From positions 1 to 64,000 of the forward strand of contig NZ_JAQZAT010000010.1 of the NCBI RefSeq assembly GCF_028736925.1: a DNA stretch of 64,000 bases. The letters are read 5' to 3'. Made by a program: the position numbers and the translations under genes. Positions 41,089 through 49,205 of this stretch are shown in pieces (position 1 is the stretch's first letter; each line of letters opens with the position of its first letter). The notes under the pieces were generated by a model. That model did no database searches. It was given only the letters and a program-made list of their open reading frames with translations, and had not been told where the DNA came from. This stretch comes from Flavivirga sp. 57AJ16. Lineage in GTDB: Bacteria; Bacteroidota; Bacteroidia; Flavobacteriales; Flavobacteriaceae.

Positions 41089-42138
41089 TTAACGAACCAA
41101 ATTCAATATGTCTTTCCAGACCTCTTTATTAACCGGAATTCCCTCCTTTAGATTTCTATTTCGGGTCAGTAGGGTTTGCTCTCCTGGATAATAGGTACGT
41201 TTATCAACTTCCATAGGCTCCACATCATGAGTGTAATCGATAATTTCATTGAGTAGCTTTTTCTGTAATTCTATGTCACAAAATAATTTGGGGAATATAC
41301 TAAGAAATATTTGAGAAACCCCTGTCTCATAATTTCTGCTTGCAATTTTAGAAGTTGAATCACCCGCAGACAATAATGTGGCTAACATATCCAAGACCAT
41401 AGAAAGGGCTGAGCCTTTCCAGTAGCCTATAGGTAGGCCGCGCTCATTTTCTGAAATTTTTTTTGGATCATCTGAAAGTACATCATTAGAGTCCCAACCA
41501 CCAGGATATGGAAGTTTCTCCCCTTTTAACATATAATTATTGATTGTTCCAAAAGCAAACTGAGACATTGCCATGTCTAATACCACATGACCTTCTTCTC
41601 TAGGAATAGAAATAATAAGCGGGTTATTCCCCAATCGACTTTCCTTACCTCCCCATGGCGGCATATTGGGTTTGGTATTGGTAAATAATATAGAAATACA
41701 TCCACTATTGGCCGCTTGCCAACCATAGGTGCCCCCACGCATCCAATGGTTTGTATTTCGTAGTGCAACGAGACCTATTCCATGCCTTTTTGATAAGGTT
41801 ATTGCTCGCTCCATACATTTTGTCGCATTGATGATCCCAGGCCCTAGTTGACCATCCCATCGTTCCATACTGCCAAAGGATTCCATTTTTTTAGCTTCAA
41901 CATCAATACTTACAAGCCCTTTTTCAACATATTCAATAAATGGTGCAACCCTGTTGATACCGTGAGAATTAACTCCGTCCAAGGTACTTTCTGTATAGAT
42001 TTTGGCAAGTAATTTAGACTTCTTCTCAGTAAAGTTGTACTTGAGAAATAAGGCATACAACACTTTCTGCATTTCGCTAAACTGAATCTGAACAAGTTTT
42101 GAATTCATTTTTTTAAGAATCTCACTATCTGTTAACAT
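41089..42138 (-). CDS. Malate/L-lactate-type dehydrogenase, YiaK-like (2,3-diketo-L-gulonate reductase family)
   Basis: The 349-residue NAD(P)-dependent enzyme of the Ldh_2 family. Landmarks: 'TLDGVNSHGINRVAPFIEYV' with the catalytic His, 'HGIGLVALRNTNHWMRGGTY', 'GWQAANSGCISILFTNT', 'GNNPLIISIPREEGHVVLDM' and 'GYWKGSALSMVLDMLATLLS'. The pattern is closest to E. coli YiaK (3-dehydro-L-gulonate 2-dehydrogenase), including 'MRGGTYGWQAA' and 'MPPWGGKE'. An alternative start is Met11 at 42108. No sugar-acid kinase or transporter lies nearby, so the pathway is unknown and the gene is an orphan here. Confidence 0.88.
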   Translation of the reverse strand: MLTDSEILKKMNSKLVQIQFSEMQKVLYALFLKYNFTEKKSKLLAKIYTESTLDGVNSHGINRVAPFIEYVEKGLVSIDVEAKKMESFGSMERWDGQLGPGIINATKCMERAITLSKRHGIGLVALRNTNHWMRGGTYGWQAANSGCISILFTNTKPNMPPWGGKESRLGNNPLIISIPREEGHVVLDMAMSQFAFGTINNYMLKGEKLPYPGGWDSNDVLSDDPKKISENERGLPIGYWKGSALSMVLDMLATLLSAGDSTSKIASRNYETGVSQIFLSIFPKLFCDIELQKKLLNEIIDYTHDVEPMEVDKRTYYPGEQTLLTRNRNLKEGIPVNKEVWKDILNLVR

Positions 42139-42426
42139 ATCTAATCTACTTGCTGATTCAAATCATTGAAATCCTTTTTACGATTGAATTCGCATGTATT
42201 TATAAACTGGTCAATTGTTTTTCAGCTTTTTCCATCACTGGAAGGAAACCACATAGATAAAATATGCATGTAAATCGGTATTATTATTTTTATAATAAAT
42301 TCGAGTTGTTCTTCTTTGGGTAAATAGTAAAAGACCTTCCTTTATTTTCCTAACCAGTCTGCTCTTGAAAATCTAAGCAAACTGACCATTTGCAAATTCA
42401 AAAAACAACTACACAGAATATATTTT

Positions 42427-44127
42427 TTATTTTAGTACTTGTAAAGGACGTATTGTTTTTTCAACTATTTCTTTACGAATTACGAAGTTTCCAAAACTTT
42501 CTTCCATGTCTCGTTCTTGTGCATAAGCCACAATTATAGGTTCTAATTCTGCTAAAATATCCGCCTCAGATAGCATTTCTTTATAAAGACTATTTAATCT
42601 ATCTCCATTATGGCTAGCTCCTAAATAAAGATTATAGCGTCCAATAGCACGACCGACTAAACCAATTTCTCCAAGAGATGAACGCGCACAATTATTGGGA
42701 CAACCAGTCATTCTAATATTAATTTCATTTTCTTCAAGACCATTTTTCCGTATTATTACATCGAGCTTATCTATTAATGAAGGTAAGTAACGTTCTGATT
42801 CGGCAAAAGCAAGTCCGCAGGTGCCCAATGCAACACATGCCATAGAACTTTTCCGAAGGCCAGTTAATTTAGAATGATCTTTAACCCCATTCTTCTTTAA
42901 AATATCTTCAATATTTTTTTTATCTTTTTCTAATACATTTCCAATAATTAGGTTTTGGTTTCCCGTTAACCGAAAATCACCTTTATGAATATAAGCTATT
43001 TCACTTAATGCCTTTTTCAACGAATAACCTTCTTCATTTTTCACTCTTCCATGTTCCACAAACAATGTGTAGAACCATTTATTGTTTATCCCTTTTAACC
43101 AACCATATTTATCGCCGTTTGATATGAATTGATATGACCGAGGACTGGCAAGCTTCCAACCGAGGCGAGTATTTAGTTCATTTACAAACCATTCCAACCC
43201 TCTATCATCGATGGTATGTTTTAATCTCGATAATCTTCTGTCCGATCGGTTACCGTAATCTCTTTGAATGGCTATCACAGTTTCCGCTACTTCAATTACT
43301 TTTTCCTTTGGTGTAAAACCTATGACATCCGCCAGTCGTGGATATGTGGTTTCATTACCAAAAGTACTTCCTAATCCTCCACCAACACAAATATTAAATC
43401 CTTTGATTTTGTTGTTTTCCTCAATGGCTATAAAACCAAGGTCATTGGCAAAAATATCAATCTCGTTGTTTGGCGGAATGGCCAATGCTATCTTAAATTT
43501 TCGAGGTAAATAAGTATGGTGGTATAATGGTTCAAAATCAGGAGTTCCAGCTACCTTTTCTTTATTTAGCCAAATTTCATGATATGCGGTAGTCTTAGGA
43601 AGAAAATAATTACTTATCTCGCCCGCAAGCCCATACACTTCTTTATGGATTAATGATTGATAAGGATTTGAATTACACATCACGTTCCTGTTCACATCAC
43701 CACAAGTTGCAAGCGTACTCAATAACACCTCATTCACTGCTTGAATAGTTGGCTTTAGACCTCGTTTCAATATTCCATGAAACTGAAATGATTGTCTGCT
43801 GGTCAATTTAAGGGTACCATTACCATATTCATCTGAAAGTTTGTCCAAAGCGAGCCATTGTTTGGGAGTAGTAAGACCTCCTGCAGCTCTTACTCTGACC
43901 ATGAACTGATATAAAGGTTCTAATTTTTTCTGTTTTCTTTCACTCTCCAAATCCCTGTCATACTGCTGATAAGATCCATGGTATTTTATAAGCTTTACAT
44001 CATCAGTATCCAAAGCACCCGTCAAACGATTCTGTAAACTTTCCTTAATTGTTCCTCGAAGGAAATCACTCTTATCTTTGATATGTTCGTCTTCCGATAA
44101 ATTATCTTGTGCAAATTTTTTTTCCAT
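42427..44127 (-). CDS. cysI: NADPH-sulfite reductase hemoprotein (beta) subunit
   Basis: The 566-residue siroheme/4Fe-4S enzyme reduces sulfite to sulfide with six electrons. The cluster ligands C431, C437, C476 and C480 occur as 'CVALGTC' and 'GCPNNC', exactly as in family members. Siroheme-binding arginines are in 'RVRAAGG', 'TSRQSFQFHG' and 'GDVNRNVMC'. It lies 28 bases downstream of the flavoprotein gene cysJ in the same direction. No sulfate-activating genes (ATP sulfurylase, APS or PAPS reductase) are found in the window, so the sulfite source must be elsewhere or environmental. Confidence 0.94.
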   Translation of the reverse strand: MEKKFAQDNLSEDEHIKDKSDFLRGTIKESLQNRLTGALDTDDVKLIKYHGSYQQYDRDLESERKQKKLEPLYQFMVRVRAAGGLTTPKQWLALDKLSDEYGNGTLKLTSRQSFQFHGILKRGLKPTIQAVNEVLLSTLATCGDVNRNVMCNSNPYQSLIHKEVYGLAGEISNYFLPKTTAYHEIWLNKEKVAGTPDFEPLYHHTYLPRKFKIALAIPPNNEIDIFANDLGFIAIEENNKIKGFNICVGGGLGSTFGNETTYPRLADVIGFTPKEKVIEVAETVIAIQRDYGNRSDRRLSRLKHTIDDRGLEWFVNELNTRLGWKLASPRSYQFISNGDKYGWLKGINNKWFYTLFVEHGRVKNEEGYSLKKALSEIAYIHKGDFRLTGNQNLIIGNVLEKDKKNIEDILKKNGVKDHSKLTGLRKSSMACVALGTCGLAFAESERYLPSLIDKLDVIIRKNGLEENEINIRMTGCPNNCARSSLGEIGLVGRAIGRYNLYLGASHNGDRLNSLYKEMLSEADILAELEPIIVAYAQERDMEESFGNFVIRKEIVEKTIRPLQVLK

Positions 44128-44155
44128 AACTGTATTGTAGGCTGTTTAATTTGAT

Positions 44156-45976
44156 TTAATAAATATCCGCTTGATATCGATTGGACAACTGAAGGTTTTT
44201 AATGTATTCTTCTGCTTTTTCAAGAGTGACTCCTCCCTGTTGTTGAATAATCTGTTTTAATGCCAAATCTACGTCCTTTGCCATATTTTTGGCATCGCCG
44301 CAAACATAAAAATGGGCACCGCTTTCTAGCCAGTTATACAACTCTTTGCCATTTTCCAACATTCTGTGCTGTACATACTGCTTGTGTGTTTGGTCTCTAG
44401 AAAAAGCAACATCGGCTTTTGTCAATATCCCTTCTTTTAGATACTGTTGCCATTCTGTTTGATACAGGAAATCTGTTGTAAAATTTCGGTCGCCGAAGAA
44501 AAGCCATGAAGGCGTTCTTTTTTCAGAAACTTCAAGTTGTTGCATAAAGGCTCTAAAAGGCGCAATACCGGTTCCTGGCCCCACCATAATAATTGGGATA
44601 TCAGGTTTTTTTGGAAGCTTAAAACGGGAATTTTTATCTAAAAATATCTTTACCTTATCGTCAACTTCCAATCGGTCTGCTAGAGTAGACGAGCAATGGC
44701 CTTCCTTATTCCTACCAAAGGCATTATAACGAACTACAGATACCAGCAGATGCACTTCATCTTCTACTGCTTTTTGAGAAGAAGCAATGGAATACATCCG
44801 TGGCGTATTTTTTCTTAAAACTGAAATCAGTTCATTGGGAGATAATTTATGAGGTTCTTCTTTTAATAAATCCAAAATATCTCGACCTTTAAGATATTCA
44901 AGAACCGGGGCACTATTTGACAATATTTTATTTAATCGAAGATTATCTGTTAATTCAGCATATTTAGACAATGTGGTTTTAGATAAAGGGGTTAATTCGT
45001 AATCATAGGTCAGTGCTTCCAATAACTTTTTTTCTCCTTTGTGCGTTATTACATTTTCTTTTCCATCGAAATTTGTAGCTTCTAAAACCGCTTGGACAAG
45101 TTTAGGAGAATTACTGCCATATACGCCCAAAGCATCACCTGGTTCGTATGTTATGCCAGATCCTGCTAGGTCTAATTCCAAGTGTATAGTTTCCTTGGAA
45201 GACCCCGTGGCATTAAGATTGATCTTTTCCAGAATGGTGGCTTCAAAAGGTTTTTTTTTATCATATTTTATTCCATTTACTGGTGCAATTACATCATTTA
45301 GGTTTTCTAAATTAGAAACCTCTTCGGATGTTCGTACTATAGAATCTAAAAATATTTTTTGCCAAGCTTCTGCTTCTTCCTCATAATCTACATCACAATC
45401 CTGACGAGGAGCAAGTCGTTTAGCCCCTAATTTTTCTAGAATGGTATCAAAATCTTTACCTGTTTGGCAAAAATCAACATAACTACTATCTCCAAGACCC
45501 AGAACAGAAAAATTGACATGAGAAAGATTTGGTGCTTTTTTGCCATGAAGATACTTATGAAGGTCTTCGGCTTGTACAGGTGGCTCTCCCAATCCATGAG
45601 TACTTACAACAACCGCTAAGTTTTTAATATTTTTAAGTTCTCTAGTTTTAAAAGAAGCCATATCAGAAATATCTACTTCCACACCTCTTTCTTTGGCCTG
45701 AGCAGCAAGATTCTTTGCCAGTGCCTCACTATTACCTGTATGACTACCGAATAAAATATTTATTTTTTCGGGCTTAACCTCTGTAACAGTAGTTGTAGAT
45801 ACTATTGTCTGATTATCAAGCTCAGGAGAAACTGTTGAAGCTACATAGTTGAGACCTGAAAAATAGCCGCTTAACCAATAAAGTTGTCCAGAATCAAGCT
45901 CAGACAACGCATTACTAAGTTTTTCTGTTTGCCTATCGTTAAACGGCCCTCTTTCTAATCCCTTTTTTAAATCCAT
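44156..45976 (-). CDS. cysJ: NADPH-sulfite reductase flavoprotein (alpha) subunit
   Basis: The 606-residue diflavin reductase passes electrons from NADPH through FAD and FMN to CysI. Domains in order: an N-terminal tail with 'LSELDSGQLYWLSGYFSG', a flavodoxin domain with 'LFGSHTGNSEALAKNLA' (FMN phosphate loop) and 'HGLGEPPVQAEDL', a FAD domain with 'RMYSIASSQ' and 'GHCSSTLADRL', and an NADP domain with 'IMVGPGTGIAPFRAFMQQ', 'FFGDRN' and 'YVCGDAKNMAKDVD', ending in 'NRYQADIY'. Length and C-terminal Tyr are normal. It lies 19 bases after the peroxiredoxin gene and 28 bases before cysI; the operon is presumably controlled by the LysR gene at 46830. Confidence 0.94.
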   Translation of the reverse strand: MDLKKGLERGPFNDRQTEKLSNALSELDSGQLYWLSGYFSGLNYVASTVSPELDNQTIVSTTTVTEVKPEKINILFGSHTGNSEALAKNLAAQAKERGVEVDISDMASFKTRELKNIKNLAVVVSTHGLGEPPVQAEDLHKYLHGKKAPNLSHVNFSVLGLGDSSYVDFCQTGKDFDTILEKLGAKRLAPRQDCDVDYEEEAEAWQKIFLDSIVRTSEEVSNLENLNDVIAPVNGIKYDKKKPFEATILEKINLNATGSSKETIHLELDLAGSGITYEPGDALGVYGSNSPKLVQAVLEATNFDGKENVITHKGEKKLLEALTYDYELTPLSKTTLSKYAELTDNLRLNKILSNSAPVLEYLKGRDILDLLKEEPHKLSPNELISVLRKNTPRMYSIASSQKAVEDEVHLLVSVVRYNAFGRNKEGHCSSTLADRLEVDDKVKIFLDKNSRFKLPKKPDIPIIMVGPGTGIAPFRAFMQQLEVSEKRTPSWLFFGDRNFTTDFLYQTEWQQYLKEGILTKADVAFSRDQTHKQYVQHRMLENGKELYNWLESGAHFYVCGDAKNMAKDVDLALKQIIQQQGGVTLEKAEEYIKNLQLSNRYQADIY

Positions 45977-45995
45977 GCTTTACACTAATTTCAAA

Positions 45996-46631
45996 TTACT
46001 TGTTGGGTTCTGGTGTGTATCTTAAATATGGTTTTATAACACGGTGTCCTTTAGGAAATTTAGCCTCAACATCTTCCTGTTTTACTGAAGGAGAAATTAT
46101 TACATCTTGTCCCACTTCCCAATCCACAGGTGTAGCAACACTATGCCCAGCAGTTAGTTGCAAGGAGTCCAGTACACGTAATATTTCTGTAAAGTTCCTT
46201 CCTGTAGAAGCTGGATAGGTAATAATAGCCTGAATTTTTTTAGCAGGATTGATGAAATACACAGATCGTACTGTTGCCGTTGTAGAGAAATTAGGATGAA
46301 TCATATTATAAAGCGTGGCTACTTTTTTATCCGTATCAGCGATAATAGGAAATTCCACTTTGGTATTTTGCGTTTCGTTAATGTCATTAATCCAACCCTT
46401 ATGGGATTCAAGATCATCTGTACTAACGGCAACTACCTTGGTATCTCTTTTTGAAAATTCATCCTTTAACTGTGCGGTACGCCCAAGTTCTGTTGTACAA
46501 ACTGGGGTGAAATCGGCAGGATGTGAATAAATAATTCCCCAAGTATTTCCTAACCATTGATGAAAATCGATTACTCCCAGTGTAGTTTGGGCATTAAAAT
46601 TTGGTGCGTCGTCTCCAATTCGTAAACTCAT
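45996..46631 (-). CDS. 1-Cys peroxiredoxin (Prx6/AhpC-TSA family)
   Basis: The 211-residue thiol peroxidase has the peroxidatic Cys in 'HPADFTPVCTTELG' (C45), then 'VVAVSTDDLESHKGWINDI' and 'PIIADTDKKVATLYNMIHPN'. The long C-terminal region 'FPKGHRVIKPYLRYT' is typical of the Prx6 branch. The start is set at 46631 (MSLRIGDDAPNF), which removes eight residues of spurious extension. It is the first gene of the peroxiredoxin/CysJ/CysI unit. An association with sulfite reductase suggests defence against peroxide or reactive sulfur during sulfide production. Two palindromes (46666-46683 and 46737-46751) lie just upstream. Confidence 0.9.
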   Translation of the reverse strand: MSLRIGDDAPNFNAQTTLGVIDFHQWLGNTWGIIYSHPADFTPVCTTELGRTAQLKDEFSKRDTKVVAVSTDDLESHKGWINDINETQNTKVEFPIIADTDKKVATLYNMIHPNFSTTATVRSVYFINPAKKIQAIITYPASTGRNFTEILRVLDSLQLTAGHSVATPVDWEVGQDVIISPSVKQEDVEAKFPKGHRVIKPYLRYTPEPNK

Positions 46632-46665
46632 TTTTTTAAATTTTAAGTTAAACAATAAAAATATT

Positions 46666-46683
46666 GTACTAATTTTTTAGTAC
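46666..46683. promoter_or_regulatory. Palindrome in the Prx/cysJI promoter region
   Basis: GTACTAA-TTTT-TTAGTAC: perfect 7-base arms. It is 35 bases upstream of the peroxiredoxin start, so it overlaps the expected promoter. The binding protein is unknown; it differs from the 46737-46751 site. Confidence 0.5.
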
Positions 46684-46736
46684 TTCAAAGATAAGGAGCA
46701 AGAAAACGAATTGCCAATAGCTAATTTTTATTTAGC

Positions 46737-46751
46737 ATAACCTTAGGTTAT
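46737..46751. promoter_or_regulatory. LysR-type operator (T-N11-A) upstream of Prx/cysJI
   Basis: ATAACCT-T-AGGTTAT is a perfect 15-bp palindrome and contains the T-N11-A signature of LysR-type sites; outer symmetry (TTTAGC .. AGCTTAAA) extends it. It lies 106 bases upstream of the peroxiredoxin start and 79 bases beyond the LysR stop, in the right place to activate the cysJI operon. Confidence 0.7.
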
Positions 46752-46829
46752 AGCTTAAATGTGATTTTTGTAATGAAGGTAATAGAAAAGAACATAAGGA
46801 CGTATTTAAAACAATGGTCACTTATATAA

Positions 46830-47723
46830 TCAAAATTTATGATTCCGTATTAAAAACTGGATTAATAAAGCAGGTAAACCTCCTTCTGAACCTTGAGGGG
46901 TGATAAAGTAAAAATGTCTATGAATTGGTAATTTTTTGATTTCAATTATTTTAAGCGTATCATTTTTTAGTTCTTTAAATATGGCGTGTAAAGAAATGAA
47001 AGCCATACAATTGGAATGTTGCAAGTATGATTTGATAGCTTCTGTACTTCCCAGTTGCATTTCCACCTTTAGGTCAGAAAGACCAATTCCTTTTTGCTTT
47101 AGCGCATCGGCAATAACCTCTAAAGTACCAGATCCTGGTTCCCTCATAAGTAGTTGAATATTTTTCAAATCTTCAGGATTTATTTCATCCTTTTCAATCA
47201 ATGAATTATTACTACTAGAGACAAGAACAATCTCATCTTTTAAAAATGGTGTATAATGGATTTCTCGTCTTTTGGACTTGCTTTCAATTATACCTAGTTC
47301 TATGTTTTTATTCAGCAGAGCTTGTTCTATCTGTTCTGAATTGCCATTGAGCAATTCTACCTTTATATCTTGATGAATACTATGAAACTGCGCTAGTAAG
47401 GGGGGCAAAATATATTGTGTGATAGAGGTACTAGAACCAACATGTAATGTTCCCTTTAGAGTCTCATTAAACTGATTTAAATCAAATTCTATTTGGCGAT
47501 AAATTTCTCGTATTTGTTCGGTATGTTTAAGTAATACTTTTCCAGCAGGAGTTAGTGTTACTTTATTTCCTTTTCTATCAAATAAAGCAAGATTGAACTG
47601 GCTTTCCAATTCTTTGATATGTTTGGTTACAGCAGGTTGAGATATGAGCAGTTCTTCTGAAGCCTTAGTGAAATTAAGCCTTCGAGCGACGGTATAAAAA
47701 ACTTTTAAGCGAAAATTGAACAT
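46830..47723 (-). CDS. LysR-family transcriptional regulator (CysL-like)
   Basis: The 297-residue LysR regulator begins 'MFNFRLKVFYTVARRLNFTK' and carries the HTH 'ASEELLISQPAVTKHIKELE' in the first 60 residues. The effector domain (about 90-290) contains 'LHVGSSTSITQYILPPLLAQ' and 'LLMREPGSGTLEVIADALKQ'. I start at 47723; the longer frame to 47825 runs through IS6 sequence. By position it resembles CysL, which activates cysJI. The palindrome at 46737 between it and the Prx/cysJI unit supports this. An IS6 element is inserted 37 bases upstream of its start codon and may have altered its promoter. Confidence 0.9.
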   Translation of the reverse strand: MFNFRLKVFYTVARRLNFTKASEELLISQPAVTKHIKELESQFNLALFDRKGNKVTLTPAGKVLLKHTEQIREIYRQIEFDLNQFNETLKGTLHVGSSTSITQYILPPLLAQFHSIHQDIKVELLNGNSEQIEQALLNKNIELGIIESKSKRREIHYTPFLKDEIVLVSSSNNSLIEKDEINPEDLKNIQLLMREPGSGTLEVIADALKQKGIGLSDLKVEMQLGSTEAIKSYLQHSNCMAFISLHAIFKELKNDTLKIIEIKKLPIHRHFYFITPQGSEGGLPALLIQFLIRNHKF

Positions 47724-47760
47724 ATACAATACTACGAATATTTTTAGAATGGGAAATTGA

Positions 47761-48546
47761 GGTTCTGTCGCATTAATTCCTTCCTTTTCAAATATACTTA
47801 CTTTTGAAATAAAAAATCTACTCAATGTACAAACACCACCGCTACCCTCCTATTATAATCAAACAAGCTGTCTATTTCAAACCAAGATTTACTCTAAGCT
47901 ATCGTGATGTCGAAGAGCTTTTAGCAATTAGAGTTGTTAATGTTGATCATTCTACCATTCAAAGATGGTTCTTTAAGTTCTCTAAAGAGATTGAGCACAA
48001 TATGAATCAGCGTAAAAAATAAGTAACTAATAGTTGGAGGTTAGATGAAACTTATATTAAAGTCCCTGGTAAAGACAGGTTCTTATACAGAGCTGTTGAC
48101 AAACAAGGAAATACCATAGACTTCCTACTAACCAAAAGAAGAATGAAAGGTTCTGCTCAAAAGTTCTTGAATAAAGCGATTAGAAACAATGGTAAACCTA
48201 GAATCATAAATATAGATAAAAGCGGCGCTAATACTGTTGGCATTAAGACTTGGAATAAAAGAAGCTTCTCTAGAAAAAAGATAAAGATTAGACGAGTCAA
48301 ATACTTGAACAATATTATAGAGCAAGACCATAGGAGTATTAAAAGAAGAGTAGCAATTTCAACAGAGTTTAAAGAATTTTGAGGCAGCACAAAGAACACT
48401 AGCAGGAATAGAAATAATAAATATAATTAGAAAGGATCAAATCTTAAAACCTAAATCTTCAACGTTTAAAACTTTCTGCGCTCTCGCTTCTTGAAATCAG
48501 ATTCTCTTTTAAAAATACAGCCCTTTCTATTTAATGAGACAGAACC
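47761..48546 (+). mobile_element. IS6-family element, defective
   Basis: The 786-bp element is bounded by inverted repeats GGTTCTGTCGCATTAA (47761-47776) and TTAATGAGACAGAACC (48531-48546), 15 of 16 bases matching. It holds one transposase gene in pseudogene form. The 8 bases on the two sides are GAAATTGA and AAAATTAT, so no clear target duplication is left. The size fits the IS6/IS26 class. Confidence 0.88.
47825..48494 (+). pseudogene. IS6-family transposase with a nonsense codon and a frameshift
   Basis: Reading from 47825: 'FTLSYRDVEELLAIRVVNVD' (HTH region) and 'STIQRWFFKFSKEIEHNM', then an in-frame TAA at 48020-48022. The frame goes on with 'WRLDETYIKVPGKDRFLYRA' (first DDE Asp), 'VDKQGNTIDFLLTKRRMKGS' and 'INIDKSGANTVGIKTWNKRS' (second Asp), then 'VKYLNNIIEQDHRSIKRRV' (Glu). 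A one-base excess in a T-run (GAATTTTGAGG) at about 48377 shifts the frame; the other frame gives 'EAAQRTLAGIEIINIIRKDQ' to TGA 48494. It cannot make active transposase. Confidence 0.88.
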
Positions 48547-48612
48547 AAAATTATTGATAGTAGTACAAAATAATAGTTTTTAATGCTAAATATAATTAAA
48601 ACCAATTATTCT

Positions 48613-48837
48613 AAATTAACGTGAGTTCGATTTAAAATAAGGGAGTTTTTAACAATAAATTCACTAATAAAACGATTTGTCGCCTTGCGCAGTCGAAAGG
48701 TCATTAAAACCAGCTATTTAAATGGTTTCGACTTTAGTTTATGCTGAGCACAGACGAAGTACTCAACCTGACAATAAATATTAAATTATTGATAGCCAAC
48801 TCAATAGAATTATTCTTACATCGAACTCACGTTAAAT
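48613..48837 (-). repeat. MITE-like repeat, type 2, copy B (inverted relative to copy A)
   Basis: The reverse strand of this segment corresponds to 30239-30523, giving an inverted pair 18 kb apart. The element has TIRs: ACGTGAGTTCGAT at the left and ATCGAACTCACGT at the right. Unlike copy A it has no GC-rich palindromic inserts, so it is closer to the ancestral form. No gene. Confidence 0.8.
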
Positions 48838-48859
48838 TAAGTCAGTAAAAAAGCGAAAT

Positions 48860-48878
48860 GTTGTACCTATGTTGTACC
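48860..48878 (+). other. GTTGTACC direct-repeat site, copy 2 (possible integrase arm-type site)
   Basis: GTTGTACC-TAT-GTTGTACC, identical to 29479-29497 including the flanks. It lies about 60 bases from the tRNA-Leu fragment and 330 bases before the integrase gene, the usual place for arm-type binding sites of a tyrosine integrase. Confidence 0.6.
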
Positions 48879-48884
48879 CAAACA

Positions 48885-48914
48885 AAAAAACCTCTCAATT
48901 TTGAGAGGTTTTTT
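48885..48914. terminator. Bidirectional intrinsic terminator
   Basis: CCTCTCAA and TTGAGAGG form an 8-bp stem with a short TT loop, flanked by A7 on one side and T6 on the other, so it can work in both directions. It lies between the GTTGTACC site and the tRNA fragment. Confidence 0.85.
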
Positions 48915-48940
48915 GACTGCAAATTTACAGTTGAAAAAAG

Positions 48941-48990
48941 TGCGGGCGGAGTGACTCGAACTCTCACACCTCGCGGCACTAGATCCTAAG
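48941..48990 (-). other. 3' fragment of a tRNA-Leu gene (attachment-site remnant)
   Basis: The reverse strand reads CTTAGGATCTAGTGCCGCGA then GGTGTGAGAGTTCGAGTCAC and TCCGCCCGCA. This is the anticodon 3' part (TAG loop), variable arm, T-arm with TTCGAGT and acceptor 3' strand of flavobacterial tRNA-Leu(UAG). The T-stem has one mismatch, and the 5' half is absent (the upstream sequence is unrelated), so it is not a functional tRNA. Such 3' duplicates are left by integrases that use tRNA-Leu genes as attachment sites. Confidence 0.75.
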
Positions 48991-49096
48991 CTATCATTAT
49001 ATTTGCACAAAACAAGCTAAACGGATTGATTTACAATTTCTTACATTTTTATTAATTTTCTTTGATTTCATTTAAAACCATTTGAAATCATTCAAA

Positions 49097-49115
49097 GTTG
49101 TACTTATGTTGTGTC
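49097..49115 (+). other. Degenerate GTTGTAC direct-repeat site (third copy)
   Basis: GTTGTACT-TAT-GTTGTGTC keeps the 11-base step of the two perfect copies at 29479 and 48860 with three changes. It lies 91 bases upstream of the integrase start, a likely arm-type or autoregulatory site. Confidence 0.5.
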
Positions 49116-49205
49116 GAGAATGTATTAAATATTTTTTATTTTTAAACAAGGTTTTTTCGCAAAACGTTTTACCTGATTTAGCTTTCATGACTAAACAGGA
49201 CAACT

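Noticed and set aside
48157-48399. Reverse-strand hydrophobic ORF in the IS6 element
   Set aside because: Pure antisense of the transposase coding sequence with its DDE residues.
29475-48887. Whole 19-kb segment as an active integrative element
   Set aside because: The integrase is truncated, only one tRNA fragment is present, and the repeats are the integrase-site type rather than clear attL/attR cores; an old, immobile island is more likely.
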